Both the position numbers and the translations under genes were made by a program. A DNA stretch of 64,000 nucleotides. Source: Afifellaceae bacterium. GTDB taxonomy: Bacteria > Pseudomonadota > Alphaproteobacteria > Rhizobiales > Afifellaceae. The notes beneath the pieces were generated by a model. The model searched no databases, was not told the DNA's origin, and saw nothing but the letters and a program-made list of their open reading frames with translations. This document shows, piece by piece, positions 25,462-34,330 of the stretch (the first letter of the stretch is position 1; every line of letters begins with the position of its first letter). The DNA lies in the NCBI GenBank assembly GCA_028281235.1, contig JANQKG010000024.1, positions 128,569 through 192,568 of the forward strand. The letters are read 5' to 3'.

Positions 25462-26757
25462 TCACATCAGCGCCTCAGGCAGGTAAAGCGCAAGCTGCGG
25501 CATGGCGGTGAGGAGAGCGACTCCCAACAGCAGCAGCAGCCAATAGGGCATCGTCGCCAGCGCGGCGGAGCCTAAAGTCACCTCCTCCTTGGTCACCGAC
25601 ACAAGCACGGAGAGATTGAGGCCCACCGGCGGGGTGACCTGCCCGATCTCAATCATGATGGTGATGACGACACCCAGCCAGATTGGATGAAAGCCGAGCC
25701 CGGTCATCAATGGAAAGACGATCGGCAGCGTCATGATCATCAGCGACAGACCGTCGAAAAAGCAGCCGAGCACGAGATAGACCAGGACAACAAGAAACAG
25801 CACCGTCAGCGGGCCGAGGTCGAACGCCCGCACGGTTTCCAGAATGGCCTGCGGCACGCCGATCAGGCTTACGGCCTGCGCCAGGATCGTCGCGCCCATC
25901 ACGACGAAGGCGATGGAGGCGTAGAGAAGGATGGAGCTGTAGACGCTGACGACCAGCGTTCGCATCGTCAGCGACCCCCACAGGCGGCCGACGACAATCG
26001 TCGCCAGGACGCCGATCCCGGCCGCTTCCGTGGGCGTCGCGATGCCCAGGACGATGCTTCCCATGATTGCCACGATGAGAAGCAGAAACGGCCACAGACT
26101 GAGAAGGCTGAAGAGGATCCGCAGCGGCGGGGTGGCTTCTCCGTCGCGCGGCGCCAAAGCAGGCGCCGCCAGGCAGCGCAGAAAGATGTAGACCATGAAC
26201 AGAAACGCGATGAGCAGTCCTGGCACGATCCCGGCCATGAACAAGCGGCCGATGGAGGTCTCGGTGAGGGCGCCGTAGATCAGGAGTGACAGGCTTGGTG
26301 GAATGAGGAGCCCGAGCGTGCCGCCACCGGCGAGCGAGGCGACGACCATGCTCCGATCATAGCCGCGCGCCGTCATCTCTGGGTAGGCGACGGAACCGAC
26401 CGCCGCGGCCGTGGAGAGGCTCGATCCGCTCACTGCACCGAACAATGTGCACACGGCGATATTGGTGTGCAGGAGGCCGCCGGCGATGCGCCGGAAAAGC
26501 GGCGACAGCGCGCTGTAGATGCGCTCGCTCACACCGCTGCGCAGCATGATCTCGCCAAGCATGATGAACAGCGGGATGGCGCTCAGCGTGAACGAATTGA
26601 AGACGTTCCAGACCGCGTCGACGGCGACGAAGGTTGAGCCGCCGGCAACGAACTGGAGGAGCAGGAAGCCGGTCAGGCCGAGTGCTGCGCCAAGCGCCAG
26701 CCCGGACCCGGCCAACACAGTCAGCCCGCCGAGTAATATCCCCCAGAACGCCGCCAT
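25462..26757 (-). CDS. dctM: TRAP transporter large permease (DctM)
   Basis: A 431-residue membrane protein with about twelve helices of the DctM/ion-transporter superfamily. Conserved stretches are SAIPLFIMLGEIMLRSG, FGAVSGSSLSTAAAVGSVAYPEM, LLIPPSLSLLIYGALTETS and GQVTPPVGLNLSVL. It provides the sodium-coupled pathway of a tripartite periplasmic transporter, with DctQ and DctP encoded upstream on the same strand. It starts 30 bp after dctQ. The cargo, an organic acid, is not determinable from the permease. Confidence 0.93.
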   Translation of the reverse strand: MAAFWGILLGGLTVLAGSGLALGAALGLTGFLLLQFVAGGSTFVAVDAVWNVFNSFTLSAIPLFIMLGEIMLRSGVSERIYSALSPLFRRIAGGLLHTNIAVCTLFGAVSGSSLSTAAAVGSVAYPEMTARGYDRSMVVASLAGGGTLGLLIPPSLSLLIYGALTETSIGRLFMAGIVPGLLIAFLFMVYIFLRCLAAPALAPRDGEATPPLRILFSLLSLWPFLLLIVAIMGSIVLGIATPTEAAGIGVLATIVVGRLWGSLTMRTLVVSVYSSILLYASIAFVVMGATILAQAVSLIGVPQAILETVRAFDLGPLTVLFLVVLVYLVLGCFFDGLSLMIMTLPIVFPLMTGLGFHPIWLGVVITIMIEIGQVTPPVGLNLSVLVSVTKEEVTLGSAALATMPYWLLLLLGVALLTAMPQLALYLPEALM

Positions 26758-26787
26758 CAGGGGATCATGCTCCTGCGCCGGATTTGC

Positions 26788-27336
26788 TCAAGTCCTGGTT
26801 TGCCCGCGCAGCGCTTGCCTGGGCGGAGGGCCGAGAGCTCCGCGTATCATAAATGCTAGCATCGTTAGAAGCAGCGAGGCGGGAATCAGCGCCATCCAGG
26901 GGTACATCAAGAGGCGTGCGACTTCCGTCTTGAGGGTGCGCTCGAAGGCGAATTCCAGCCACGGCAGGCAGAGGATGAAGTACCAAAGGCAGAAGGCGAG
27001 GCCAAACAGGCTGGCGGTGATCGCCACCCAGCGGCGTACGGGCTCCGGCAGGTTCACCACCAGGATCGAAACGCGCACATGCTCCGCCTTCAGCGTCACG
27101 AGTGGCAGAGCCAAGAAGAACGCCGCCGTCATCAAAAGCCCGACGAGTTCCTCGGTGATATGAAGCGGCGCGTTGGCGACATGACGCATCGCCACGCTGA
27201 CGCCGATCAAGGCGACGATCGACGTGCCGGCAATCGCCGCCAAGGCGGCCAGTGCGGTGAAGATTGGCGCAAGATAGGCCTCCAGACGCCGCGCGACGGC
27301 CGCAAGCCGGTCGTCGGCGCGTTCGGCGCTATCCAA
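26788..27336 (-). CDS. dctQ: TRAP transporter small permease (DctQ)
   Basis: A 182-residue four-helix membrane protein of the DctQ family (TALAALAAIAGTSIVALIGVS, ITEELVGLLMTAAFFLALPLV with the conserved EE, VAITASLFGLAFCLWYFI, MALIPASLLLTMLAFMI). I prefer the TTG at 27336 because GGAGG lies 8 nt upstream; the longer frame from 27351 has a poor site. The start lies at the edge of a hairpin repeat that separates it from dctP. Confidence 0.85.
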   Translation of the reverse strand: MDSAERADDRLAAVARRLEAYLAPIFTALAALAAIAGTSIVALIGVSVAMRHVANAPLHITEELVGLLMTAAFFLALPLVTLKAEHVRVSILVVNLPEPVRRWVAITASLFGLAFCLWYFILCLPWLEFAFERTLKTEVARLLMYPWMALIPASLLLTMLAFMIRGALGPPPRQALRGQTRT

Positions 27337-27344
27337 GCTCAGCG

Positions 27345-27440
27345 CCTCCAATCCGATCGCATCAGAATGGAGGCTCTGTCTCTTTGCTGGAGCATGATCT
27401 TATCCGAAAACCGGTGCCCACTTTTCGGGATCATGCTCTA
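27345..27440. repeat. Composite hairpin repeat, locus 3 (between dctP and dctQ; supplies the dctP stop)
   Basis: Module B arms are GAGCATGATC (27390-27399) and GATCATGCTC (27429-27438) with inner CCGAAAA/TTTTCGG. A partial module A (about 27345-27378, ATCAGAATGGAGGCTCT) precedes it. The terminal plus-strand CTA (27438-27440) is the TAG stop of dctP. Confidence 0.8.
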
Positions 27441-28448
27441 GCGCCCAAGGACACCTAGAATGCGCTCACGATACTCAGGCGCCTGACCGCCGGCCTCCAC
27501 CGCCAGTTCCTCCCACGTCGCCGAAGCTGCATCCAAGAAGGCGGATCGATCGGCATCGGAGAATTGCTCCAGGAACTCAACGCCCTGCTCGGCAAGCTTG
27601 GCTCTGGCGGCCTTTTCGTTCTCTTCCGCCTTGGAATATTCGTTGGTGCGCTCCCACACGCGCGCGGCGGCCGTCGTCACCGCCTCGCGCTCCGCGTCGC
27701 TGAGGCTGTCCCACGCCTCCTGATCGGCGCCGAGGACATAGGGTACGCTGGCGATCGGATAGAGATAGGAGGCGTATTTGGTGACCTCCTGAAGCGAGAT
27801 GGTGTGCGCGAAAAGAGCGGGATAGACCGCACAATCGACCACGCCGGTCTGCAGCGCGACATAGAGGTCGTTCTGGCCGACGATCTGCGCCGACACGCCA
27901 AGCTTGGTGAAGGTCTCCACCTGGTCCTTGCTCCAGACCCTGAGCTTCTTGGTACGCAGTTCTTCCAGCGTGCGTACCGGCTCGTCGCGGCAGAAGATCG
28001 ATGCCTTCAACAGCGGCAAGGCCATGAAGCCGGCCGTGACGATGCCCCATTCGTCAAGCTCCTGCCGGTAGATGTCCTGTATTTCGGGTAACACCTTGAG
28101 GAGCTCCTCGGAGCTGCCGACTGATCCTTGCACGAGAACCGCGCTCAGCGCTGGCGCATCGCGGCCGAGATAGTTCGCCCAGACGAGCCCCATCTCCACC
28201 GCACCGCCGGGCAGCCAACGCACAACGTCGTTGTCCTTGAGGTTCAGCGAGCCGCCGTGAAAGACCTTGATGGTCAGGCTGCCGTCGCTGAGGCTGGCGA
28301 CATCCTCCGCGAACGTGTTGAGTTCCTTGGCTTCGTTGCGGGTCTCGGGAAGTCCGTTGTTGAACTTCCATTCCGCTGCGCCGGCGGAATGGACGAGCGC
28401 GCCCAGGCTGAGGGCCGCGGCGACCAAGCAAGACAGCGTTTTGTGCAT
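27438..28448 (-). CDS. dctP: TRAP transporter solute-binding protein (DctP)
   Basis: A 336-residue periplasmic receptor. With the ATG at 28448 it has a Sec signal ([20 protein letters not shown]). The mature part fits Dct[65 protein letters not shown] and the ligand-loop [14 protein letters not shown]. It binds an organic acid and hands it to DctQM. Its TAG stop is formed by the end of the hairpin repeat. An upstream in-frame start (28502) is less likely. The AACCAC/GTGGTT inverted repeat about 90 bp upstream is a possible operator. Confidence 0.88.
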   Translation of the reverse strand: MHKTLSCLVAAALSLGALVHSAGAAEWKFNNGLPETRNEAKELNTFAEDVASLSDGSLTIKVFHGGSLNLKDNDVVRWLPGGAVEMGLVWANYLGRDAPALSAVLVQGSVGSSEELLKVLPEIQDIYRQELDEWGIVTAGFMALPLLKASIFCRDEPVRTLEELRTKKLRVWSKDQVETFTKLGVSAQIVGQNDLYVALQTGVVDCAVYPALFAHTISLQEVTKYASYLYPIASVPYVLGADQEAWDSLSDAEREAVTTAAARVWERTNEYSKAEENEKAARAKLAEQGVEFLEQFSDADRSAFLDAASATWEELAVEAGGQAPEYRERILGVLGR

Positions 28449-28498
28449 GGCGATTGACCCCCGATCCCTGTTCGTTCCGTGGGTAAACGCTAGCGCCG

Positions 28499-28699
28499 TC
28501 AATGGCCTATAGCAAGCCGCGGGCCGCCGCCCTCGCGCATAACCACGTGTGGTTGCTCGATGGCCTGACCGTCAAACCTGGATGACGACACGCCAAGCGG
28601 TGCGCGGTCGGTCAGGAACCCGCGCGGATGAACGCCCAGGTCAAAGAGGGCGTCGAAGTCCTTCGTGTTCTCGACGTTGATCGTGACAGGTCGCACCAC
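28499..28699 (-). pseudogene. Possible remnant of a FecB-like siderophore-binding protein
   Basis: A 66-codon frame whose product contains INVENTKDFDALFDLGVHP and [19 protein letters not shown]. This recalls the start of periplasmic ferri-siderophore receptors, where a valine-rich strand is followed by a DALLALGVxPVG helix. There is no signal peptide and the frame stops after 66 codons, so if the resemblance is real it is a broken gene. It could also be a chance frame in GC-rich DNA. Confidence 0.22.
28541..28554. promoter_or_regulatory. Inverted repeat upstream of dctP
   Basis: AACCAC-gt-GTGGTT, two 6-bp arms, about 90 bp upstream of the dctP start. A possible operator for the minus-strand TRAP operon; no adjacent regulator gene is available to assign it to. 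Confidence 0.3.
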
Positions 28700-28860
28700 A
28701 AGGCGTCGCCCTTGTCATCAGTGATCTCCCTCAACGTCGCCGGCAGATGGCTTTGCCCCGATGATGCACCCCGATCTCCGTCCCTCTGGCTGCAAATGGC
28801 ATGGCAAGCCACCAACGGTCGCATCGCTCCGTCCAATCCAAATCCCGAAAAATCGATAAA

Positions 28861-28890
28861 TTGACTTATAGCCATAATTATGGGTATTTT
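28861..28890 (+). promoter_or_regulatory. Candidate promoter with embedded palindrome, upstream of osmC and the plus-strand TRAP operon
   Basis: TTGACT (28861-28866) is followed after 17-18 nt by TATTTT (28885-28890). The perfect palindrome CCATAATTATGG (28872-28883) occupies the spacer, where a bound repressor would block RNA polymerase. The stretch is AT-rich in GC-rich surroundings. Confidence 0.5.
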
Positions 28891-28984
28891 TCTGCTATAG
28901 GGCTGAAGTGTCGATTGAATGGCGGAGCTTCAGCCCTGGCGGCGCACGTAAGGCCATTTGAAGCCTGCGAGGACAGAGATCCCA

Positions 28985-29446
28985 ATGACCATAAGGCCTA
29001 AGACCAATGTCACGCTGCGTGTCAAAGCCCATTGTCCGTCGCATTCCCTGTCTGAAGTAGCGGTGCGCGATCTCGGCTTCTCAATCGACGAACCGACGGA
29101 GCGCGGCGGCACCAACAAGGGGCCAGCGCCAACGGACACCGCGCTTGCCGCCCTTGTCGGCTGCACCAACACGATCGGTCACAAATGCGCCCAGAGCCTC
29201 GGCATCGATATCGGCCATCTCGATATCGCCGTTGCCTGCGATTTCGATCGCCGCGGCGTGACGCTTGCCGAGGAGATCGCCGTTCCGTTTCAGCGGATCG
29301 TGCTCAACGTTGAGGCGAATGGTACGGCCAGCAATGAGGAGCTGCAGCGCGTCGCCGCAGAGGTCGCCAAATATTGCCCCTTATCGAAGCTCTTTCGACA
29401 GGGGGGAACGACAATTGAAGAGACCTGGAAAATCAAAGACGCCTGA
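28985..29446 (+). CDS. OsmC-family protein
   Basis: A 153-residue OsmC/Ohr-fold protein. The two family cysteines are present, the first in ALVGCTNTIGHKCAQSLGID and the second in KYCPLSKLFRQ, the pair used for thiol-dependent peroxide reduction in OsmC/Ohr; this branch (YhfA-like) is uncharacterised. The ATG at 28985 has GAGGA about 10 nt upstream. It is 42 bp ahead of the plus-strand TRAP operon with a hairpin between, so part of its transcripts may continue into dctP. Confidence 0.85.
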   Translation: MTIRPKTNVTLRVKAHCPSHSLSEVAVRDLGFSIDEPTERGGTNKGPAPTDTALAALVGCTNTIGHKCAQSLGIDIGHLDIAVACDFDRRGVTLAEEIAVPFQRIVLNVEANGTASNEELQRVAAEVAKYCPLSKLFRQGGTTIEETWKIKDA

Positions 29447-29465
29447 TCCGCCCCTGCCGGCGGAT
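29446..29465 (+). terminator. Hairpin between osmC and the TRAP operon
   Basis: ATCCGCC (29446-29452) pairs with GGCGGAT (29459-29465) with a 6-nt loop, starting at the last base of the osmC stop. Short and without a U-tract, so probably an attenuator or mRNA 3' end rather than a full terminator. Confidence 0.35.
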
Positions 29466-29488
29466 GAGACGCATATGGAGGAGACGTC

Positions 29489-30580
29489 ATGATCAACACA
29501 TTATCGCGCCGCGTGCTGCTGGCAGCGGCTTTCTCCGCGGGCCTTGGTGCATTGGCGCCGGCGCAAGCCACAGAGACAATCAAGCTCATCGCCATTGACG
29601 GCTATCCGGATCGCTCCATGTGGGTGAAGGAGTTCTCCGGGTTCTTCATTCCGCGCGTGAACGAAGAACTCGCCAAGACCGGCAATTACCAGATCGAGTG
29701 GCAGGAGGCTTATGGCGGCGAGATCGTCAAGCCGCGCGGCGTGCTCGACGGCATCAAGCTCGGGCTCGGCGATATCGGCATTGTCACGACGATCTTCCAC
29801 AATTCCAAACTGCCGAGCCAGGGCATCTCCGCGGTCACGCCGTTCGTCGCCGCCGATGCGCGGATCGTTGCCAAGGCGGTCGACGAGATCGCCAAAGAGT
29901 TCCCGCAAATGGCGACGGAGCTTGACGCGGAGAACCAAGTCTATCTGGCCACCGGCGTGGTGCTCGACACCTATCAGATGTTCTCCAAGACGCCGGTCAA
30001 CTCGCTCGCCGACCTGGAGGGCAAGAAGGTGGCTGGCGCGGGCTACAATCTGCGTTACCTTGAGGGCATTCCGGGAACAGCGGGCGTGCGCGGCGGCCTG
30101 CCCAATTTCTACAACATGCTTCAGACGGGCGTCGTCGACGCGGCGATGCTGTGGCCGGAAGCCGCCAAGACGTTCAAGATCGCTGAGGTCGCGCCCTACA
30201 TGCTGAAGGCTGATCTCGGCGCGGTGAACACCAAGACCGTCACCGTGAACAAAGACGTCTGGGCCACGCTCCCTGATGAGGTGAAAGACGTGCTGCAGGC
30301 GATCGCGATCGAATATCGCGACCATGTGGCGGCGGTGGCCATGAACCGCGCGGCGGAATCGCTTGAGGCCTACAAGGCCGGCGGCGGCACGATCGTGGAA
30401 TTGTCAGACGAGGCGCGCACGGCTTGGGCGAACGCCATGCCCAACATCGCCGCCGACTGGGCCAACAGCTTGGACGAAACCGGTGCACCGGGCACGGAGA
30501 TGCTGCAAGCCTATATGGCCAAACTGAAGGCGGCCGGCATGTCACCGGTCCGCGATTGGGCGGCTGAGCTGACGAACTAG
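29489..30580 (+). CDS. TRAP transporter solute-binding protein (DctP-like), second system
   Basis: A 363-residue periplasmic receptor with signal peptide MINTLSRRVLLAAAFSAGLG and cleavage near AQATE. The mature start IKLIAIDGYPDRSMWVKEF, NSLADLEGKKVAGAGYNLRY and the ligand loop FYNMLQTGVVDAAMLWPEA fit TRAP receptors; it differs clearly from the receptor at 27438-28448. GGAGGAG lies just upstream of the ATG. It is first of a three-gene transporter set on the plus strand, and cargo is unknown. TAXI-type receptors are the alternative but lack this loop. Confidence 0.86.
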   Translation: MINTLSRRVLLAAAFSAGLGALAPAQATETIKLIAIDGYPDRSMWVKEFSGFFIPRVNEELAKTGNYQIEWQEAYGGEIVKPRGVLDGIKLGLGDIGIVTTIFHNSKLPSQGISAVTPFVAADARIVAKAVDEIAKEFPQMATELDAENQVYLATGVVLDTYQMFSKTPVNSLADLEGKKVAGAGYNLRYLEGIPGTAGVRGGLPNFYNMLQTGVVDAAMLWPEAAKTFKIAEVAPYMLKADLGAVNTKTVTVNKDVWATLPDEVKDVLQAIAIEYRDHVAAVAMNRAAESLEAYKAGGGTIVELSDEARTAWANAMPNIAADWANSLDETGAPGTEMLQAYMAKLKAAGMSPVRDWAAELTN

Positions 30581-30602
30581 AACCAAGAACGAAGCGCGGG
30601 CG

Positions 30603-31208
30603 ATGTCCGGCCTTCTCGGCAGGCTGCAGCGGGGCATCGTCGGCATCGCGACGATATCCAATATGGTCGGCACGGGGGTGATCTTCATCCTCGTGGCGAT
30701 CATGAATGCCGATGTCGTTGCCCGGGGCGTGTTCAACCTCCCGTTTCGCGGCGTCGTCGAAGTCGTCATCTTCTCGCTGGTGCTGATCGTGTTCCTGCAA
30801 TTGCCGCGCGTCGTGCACGGCAATCGGCTGACGCGCTCCGACGGCTTTCTGTCCCTCATGAAACAGCGGCGACCGGTCTTTGCCGGGATCACGTCGCGGC
30901 TCATCGATGCGGTCGCCGGCGTTTTCATGGCGATCGTCGCCTGGGCGATCTGGCCGGAATTCCTAGACGCCTTTGAAAGCTGCCACTTCTTCACGCAGCC
31001 GGAATTCGGCCCGCCGCCGAGCGGCGATTTCTTCGCCGATCTGTCGGCCGCGTTTGCACGCTGCGACTATTTCGGCACGCCCGGCATCTTCACCGCACCC
31101 TGGTGGCCGGCGCGGCTGGCGATCTTCTTCGGCGTCAGCTTGTCTGCGATCATCCTCATCCTCAAAGCCGTGCTGGGCGCCCGGCAGGACGAACCGGCCG
31201 ACATATAG
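30603..31208 (+). CDS. TRAP transporter small permease (DctQ-like), second system
   Basis: A 201-residue membrane protein with four hydrophobic segments (MVGTGVIFILVAIMNADVVA, VVEVVIFSLVLIVFLQLP, AVAGVFMAIVAWAIWP, LAIFFGVSLSAIILILKAVLG). It has an unusually long loop of about 50 residues between the third and fourth helices containing two cysteines (ESCHFF, FARCDYF). It lies 22 bp after the receptor gene and 39 bp before the large permease. Confidence 0.85.
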   Translation: MSGLLGRLQRGIVGIATISNMVGTGVIFILVAIMNADVVARGVFNLPFRGVVEVVIFSLVLIVFLQLPRVVHGNRLTRSDGFLSLMKQRRPVFAGITSRLIDAVAGVFMAIVAWAIWPEFLDAFESCHFFTQPEFGPPPSGDFFADLSAAFARCDYFGTPGIFTAPWWPARLAIFFGVSLSAIILILKAVLGARQDEPADI

Positions 31209-31247
31209 GAGTGGCGATGACAAGCGGCGCAGATTCCGACAGGCGAC

Positions 31248-32558
31248 ATGTCACCGGTTGAGATCGGCGCATTATCGGTCGTTGCGATCGTCGTCCTGAT
31301 CTATTTCGGGATGTACATCCCGGTCGCGCTCGGCCTGGTGTCGTTCATCTCCATCTGGCTGATCAGCGGCAAGCTCGTCCTTGCCTTCAACTTCCTGCGC
31401 GTGGCCGTCGGCGACGGTGTCACGGAGTACGAATTCGCCACGATCCCGCTCTTCACGGTGATGGGGCTGCTCGTCTCGCGCGCCGGCCTCGGCACGGACA
31501 TCTACACGGTCATGAACCGTGCGTTCCGCAAGGTCACCGGCGGGATCGGCATGGCGACGGTGGGCGCCAACGCCGTGTTTGCCGCGGTGACCGGTTCGTC
31601 GATCGCCTCAGCGTCGGTGTTCACGCGCATCTCCGTGCCGGAGATGCGCCGCTTCGACTACAATCCGCGCTTTGCGGTCGGCGTGGTCGCCGGCTCCTCG
31701 GTGCTCGGCATGATTATTCCGCCGAGTGCGATGCTGATCATCTATGCACTGGTCGCGGAGCAATCGGTCGGCGAGATGTTCATTGCCGGGATCATTCCCG
31801 GCCTGTGCCTGACCGTCGCCTATATCGTCGCGATTGTGCTGGTGGGCCGCTTCTGGCCGTCCTTTATCGGCACCAGGACCCGGCAGGCGGAAGACATTCC
31901 GCTGACCGCCTTGCAGATTCTCGACAAGACCGGGCCCACGGTTCTTCTGATCGTGATCGTGCTTGGCGGCATCTATACCGGCTGGCTGACACCGGTGGAG
32001 GCGGGTGCCGCCGGCGCGCTGGTGGCCCTCCTCATCGCCATGGCGCGGCGCTCCATCACCTGGCAGGGCCTTTGGCGAACGGCGATCGAGACCGGCTACA
32101 TCACCGCGTCGATCCTGTTCCTGATCACCATGGCGTCGCTCTATAGCCGCATGCTCGGCTTCGCCGGTCTGCCCGACCAGCTCGACGCCTTGTTGCAGAG
32201 CTATGACCTCGGCTTCTTCGGCATCATGGTGATCTATGTGGTGCTGATGCTGTTCCTCGGCACGCTGCTCGACACGGCGTCCATCATCCTCATCGTCGTG
32301 CCATTGTTCATCACGCTGATTGAGTCGATGGGGCACAGCCTGGTGTGGTTCGGCCTGGTGACCGTCATCGGCGCGGAGATCGGATTGCTCACGCCGCCGC
32401 TCGGCATTTCGTGCTTCGTCATCAAGGCCACGCTGAACGACCCGGAGATCAGCCTGAAGGATGTCTTCCTCGGCGCCCTGCCCTTCGCCGTGATCATGCT
32501 TTTCGTGCTGATCATCCTGATCCGCTATCCGGTGCTTTCCACCGGCATCATCCACTGA
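31248..32558 (+). CDS. TRAP transporter large permease (DctM-like), second system
   Basis: A 436-residue polytopic protein of the DctM family: FATIPLFTVMGLLVSRAGLG, NAVFAAVTGSSIASASVFTRISVPEM, MIIPPSAMLIIYALVAEQS, LTPVEAGAAGALVALLIA and IGLLTPPLGISCFVIKATL. It completes the second TRAP importer. It is followed by an AT-rich intergenic stretch with an almost perfect 28-bp palindrome that could end transcription or regulate the next gene. Confidence 0.93.
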   Translation: MSPVEIGALSVVAIVVLIYFGMYIPVALGLVSFISIWLISGKLVLAFNFLRVAVGDGVTEYEFATIPLFTVMGLLVSRAGLGTDIYTVMNRAFRKVTGGIGMATVGANAVFAAVTGSSIASASVFTRISVPEMRRFDYNPRFAVGVVAGSSVLGMIIPPSAMLIIYALVAEQSVGEMFIAGIIPGLCLTVAYIVAIVLVGRFWPSFIGTRTRQAEDIPLTALQILDKTGPTVLLIVIVLGGIYTGWLTPVEAGAAGALVALLIAMARRSITWQGLWRTAIETGYITASILFLITMASLYSRMLGFAGLPDQLDALLQSYDLGFFGIMVIYVVLMLFLGTLLDTASIILIVVPLFITLIESMGHSLVWFGLVTVIGAEIGLLTPPLGISCFVIKATLNDPEISLKDVFLGALPFAVIMLFVLIILIRYPVLSTGIIH

Positions 32559-32578
32559 AGGCACCCCAATATCCGACG

Positions 32579-32606
32579 CCTCATAAAATATCGATATTTT
32601 GTGAGG
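32579..32606. promoter_or_regulatory. 28-bp near-perfect palindrome centred on ATATCGATAT
   Basis: Arms CCTCATAAAATATC and GATATTTTGTGAGG, with a single mismatch that becomes a wobble pair in RNA, 20 bp after the dctM stop. It may be a terminator or an operator; its core ATATCGATAT recurs at 32754-32763. Confidence 0.45.
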
Positions 32607-32753
32607 CTGACTATAAGCGGCGCGCCCCTGATGCTGTTTGCTCAATTCTTGCCACTGTCCTTTTTTCTTGTTTGATTTCAAATCACTCGTTGCAGCCGCA
32701 CGCCTTTGCTGCCGGCCTCAAGGTCGCACTTCCCCAACAATCTGGGCTGAATC

Positions 32754-32763
32754 ATATCGATAT
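32754..32763. promoter_or_regulatory. Second ATATCGATAT palindrome upstream of the synthase gene
   Basis: A perfect 10-bp palindrome in an AT-rich stretch, about 120 bp upstream of the next gene, with the same core as the larger palindrome at 32579-32606. Two spaced copies suggest an operator pair; no regulator gene is adjacent. Confidence 0.35.
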
Positions 32764-32882
32764 AATATTGATTTTTTTGTCTCATGTCGTAAAATATAGA
32801 TAACCAGAGCGACCTACCCGCTGCGCGCATGGCGGCGGAACCGACCCCCGGCTCGGGAAGCCCTTTCTTGGAGCAAGATGCG

Positions 32883-34103
32883 ATGCGCGAAGACCATATC
32901 GAAGACGGAAAGTGGTGGGTCAGCCCCTACAATTTCGTGCCTGAGGTCCGCCAGGCGCTCGACCTGCCAGGCAAGGTGGACATCCATGACGCGACATTGC
33001 GCGACGGCGAGCAGACGCCGGGCGTGGTGTTCTCCATCGACGACAAGCTAGCCATCGCCCGCAAGCTCAGCGAAGTGGGCGTAGAGCGCATCGAGGCAGG
33101 CATGCCCGCGGTTTCGCCGCAGGACGAGGAGGCCATCAGGGAGATCGCCAAGCTCGGTCTCTCCTCGCGCATCTTCACCTTCGCCCGCGCCATGAAGGCG
33201 GACATCGACAAGGCGCTGGAATGCGGCGCCGACGGCGTGATCATCGAGGTCCCGATCGGTTATCCCAAGCTCAAGACGCAGTTCGGCTGGACGTGGAAGG
33301 ATGTGCTGGAGCGCAGCGCGCCGGTGATCAACTATGCGCGCGAGCAGGGGCTCTACGCGGTGTTCTTTCCCTATGACACGACGCGCGCGCGGCCGGAGGA
33401 TCTTGAGAATCTGTGTAGCGGCATCATGGGCGAAGCGCCGCCCGATTCCATCGGCATCGTCGACACGATGGGCTGCGCCACGCCTGAGGCGATCAAGTAC
33501 ATGGTGCGCTGGGTGAAGCGGATGACCGGGCTGCCGGTGGAGATTCACACCCACAACGATTTCGGCATGGGGGTCGCCACCGAGCTTGCCGCTGTGACCG
33601 CCGGGGCGGAGGTCGTTCATAGCTGCGGCAACGGGCTCGGCGAGCGCACCGGCAATGCCGCGCTGGAAGAGCTGATGCTCGGCCTCCACCTGCTCTACGG
33701 CTACGAGACCAATTACGAACTGGACAAGCTGCCGGAGCTTGGCGCGCTACTCTCACAATGCGCGAACGTGCCGATTGCGCGCAACAAGCCGGTTTTGGGA
33801 AGCAGTAATTTCACCCGCGAATCCGGTATCGGCATTCAGTATGTCATGCATGATCCGCTCGTCATGTTCGGCACGCATCCAGCGCTGACCGGACGCGTCG
33901 GCGAAGTGGTGCTGGGCAAGAAGAGCGGCAAGGCGTCCGTCTCGTACAAGATTGATGCGCTGGGCATGGGCGAGGCGAGCGACGAGCAGATCACGGAGAT
34001 CCTTCACATTGTGAAGCAGGCCGGCATCAAGAAACGTGACGTGCTCACCGACGACGAATTCAAGGCGATCGCGGAACCGGTACTGGCGAACAAAGCCGCC
34101 TAA
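32883..34103 (+). CDS. Isopropylmalate/homocitrate synthase-family enzyme (HMGL-like TIM barrel)
   Basis: A 406-residue enzyme with the family's metal-site start VDIHDATLRDGEQTPGVVFS near residue 35, the HxH pair in EIHTHNDFGMG and the GxGERxGN loop GLGERTGNAALEE. These enzymes condense acetyl-CoA with a 2-oxoacid. It lacks the LeuA C-terminal regulatory domain, so it is nearer to homocitrate or citramalate synthase-like proteins than to LeuA. The ATG at 32883 has GGAG 9 nt upstream; an in-frame ATG at 32829 has none. It follows the TRAP operon after 270-324 bp with two palindromes. Substrate not assigned. Confidence 0.78.
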   Translation: MREDHIEDGKWWVSPYNFVPEVRQALDLPGKVDIHDATLRDGEQTPGVVFSIDDKLAIARKLSEVGVERIEAGMPAVSPQDEEAIREIAKLGLSSRIFTFARAMKADIDKALECGADGVIIEVPIGYPKLKTQFGWTWKDVLERSAPVINYAREQGLYAVFFPYDTTRARPEDLENLCSGIMGEAPPDSIGIVDTMGCATPEAIKYMVRWVKRMTGLPVEIHTHNDFGMGVATELAAVTAGAEVVHSCGNGLGERTGNAALEELMLGLHLLYGYETNYELDKLPELGALLSQCANVPIARNKPVLGSSNFTRESGIGIQYVMHDPLVMFGTHPALTGRVGEVVLGKKSGKASVSYKIDALGMGEASDEQITEILHIVKQAGIKKRDVLTDDEFKAIAEPVLANKAA

Positions 34104-34330
34104 GCCCCCCTTCCCCGCTACAGCCACGCTTCATTCCAGGGTGGCCGGCCCGCCGCTTTGAATGCGGGTTGCGCTCTACAATGGCCAGCACTTCCCCGCA
34201 AATCCGCGACGCTCTTTTTCAGCAACAGGTGTGATCCGATCCAGCGATCGGTGCGTAAGGGGATTGCAGCCTGAAGCTGCAGCCGCGCCCGCGCGGCCCC
34301 CCACCGTTCGACTGAAGGGAGTGAATTTTC

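Larger units (their letters stand above)
28449..28984. other. 536-bp divergent intergenic region between dctP and osmC
   Basis: No intact gene is convincing. It holds an inverted repeat, a candidate promoter with a palindrome, and on the minus strand a short frame (28499-28699) resembling part of an iron-siderophore-binding protein. Confidence 0.6.
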
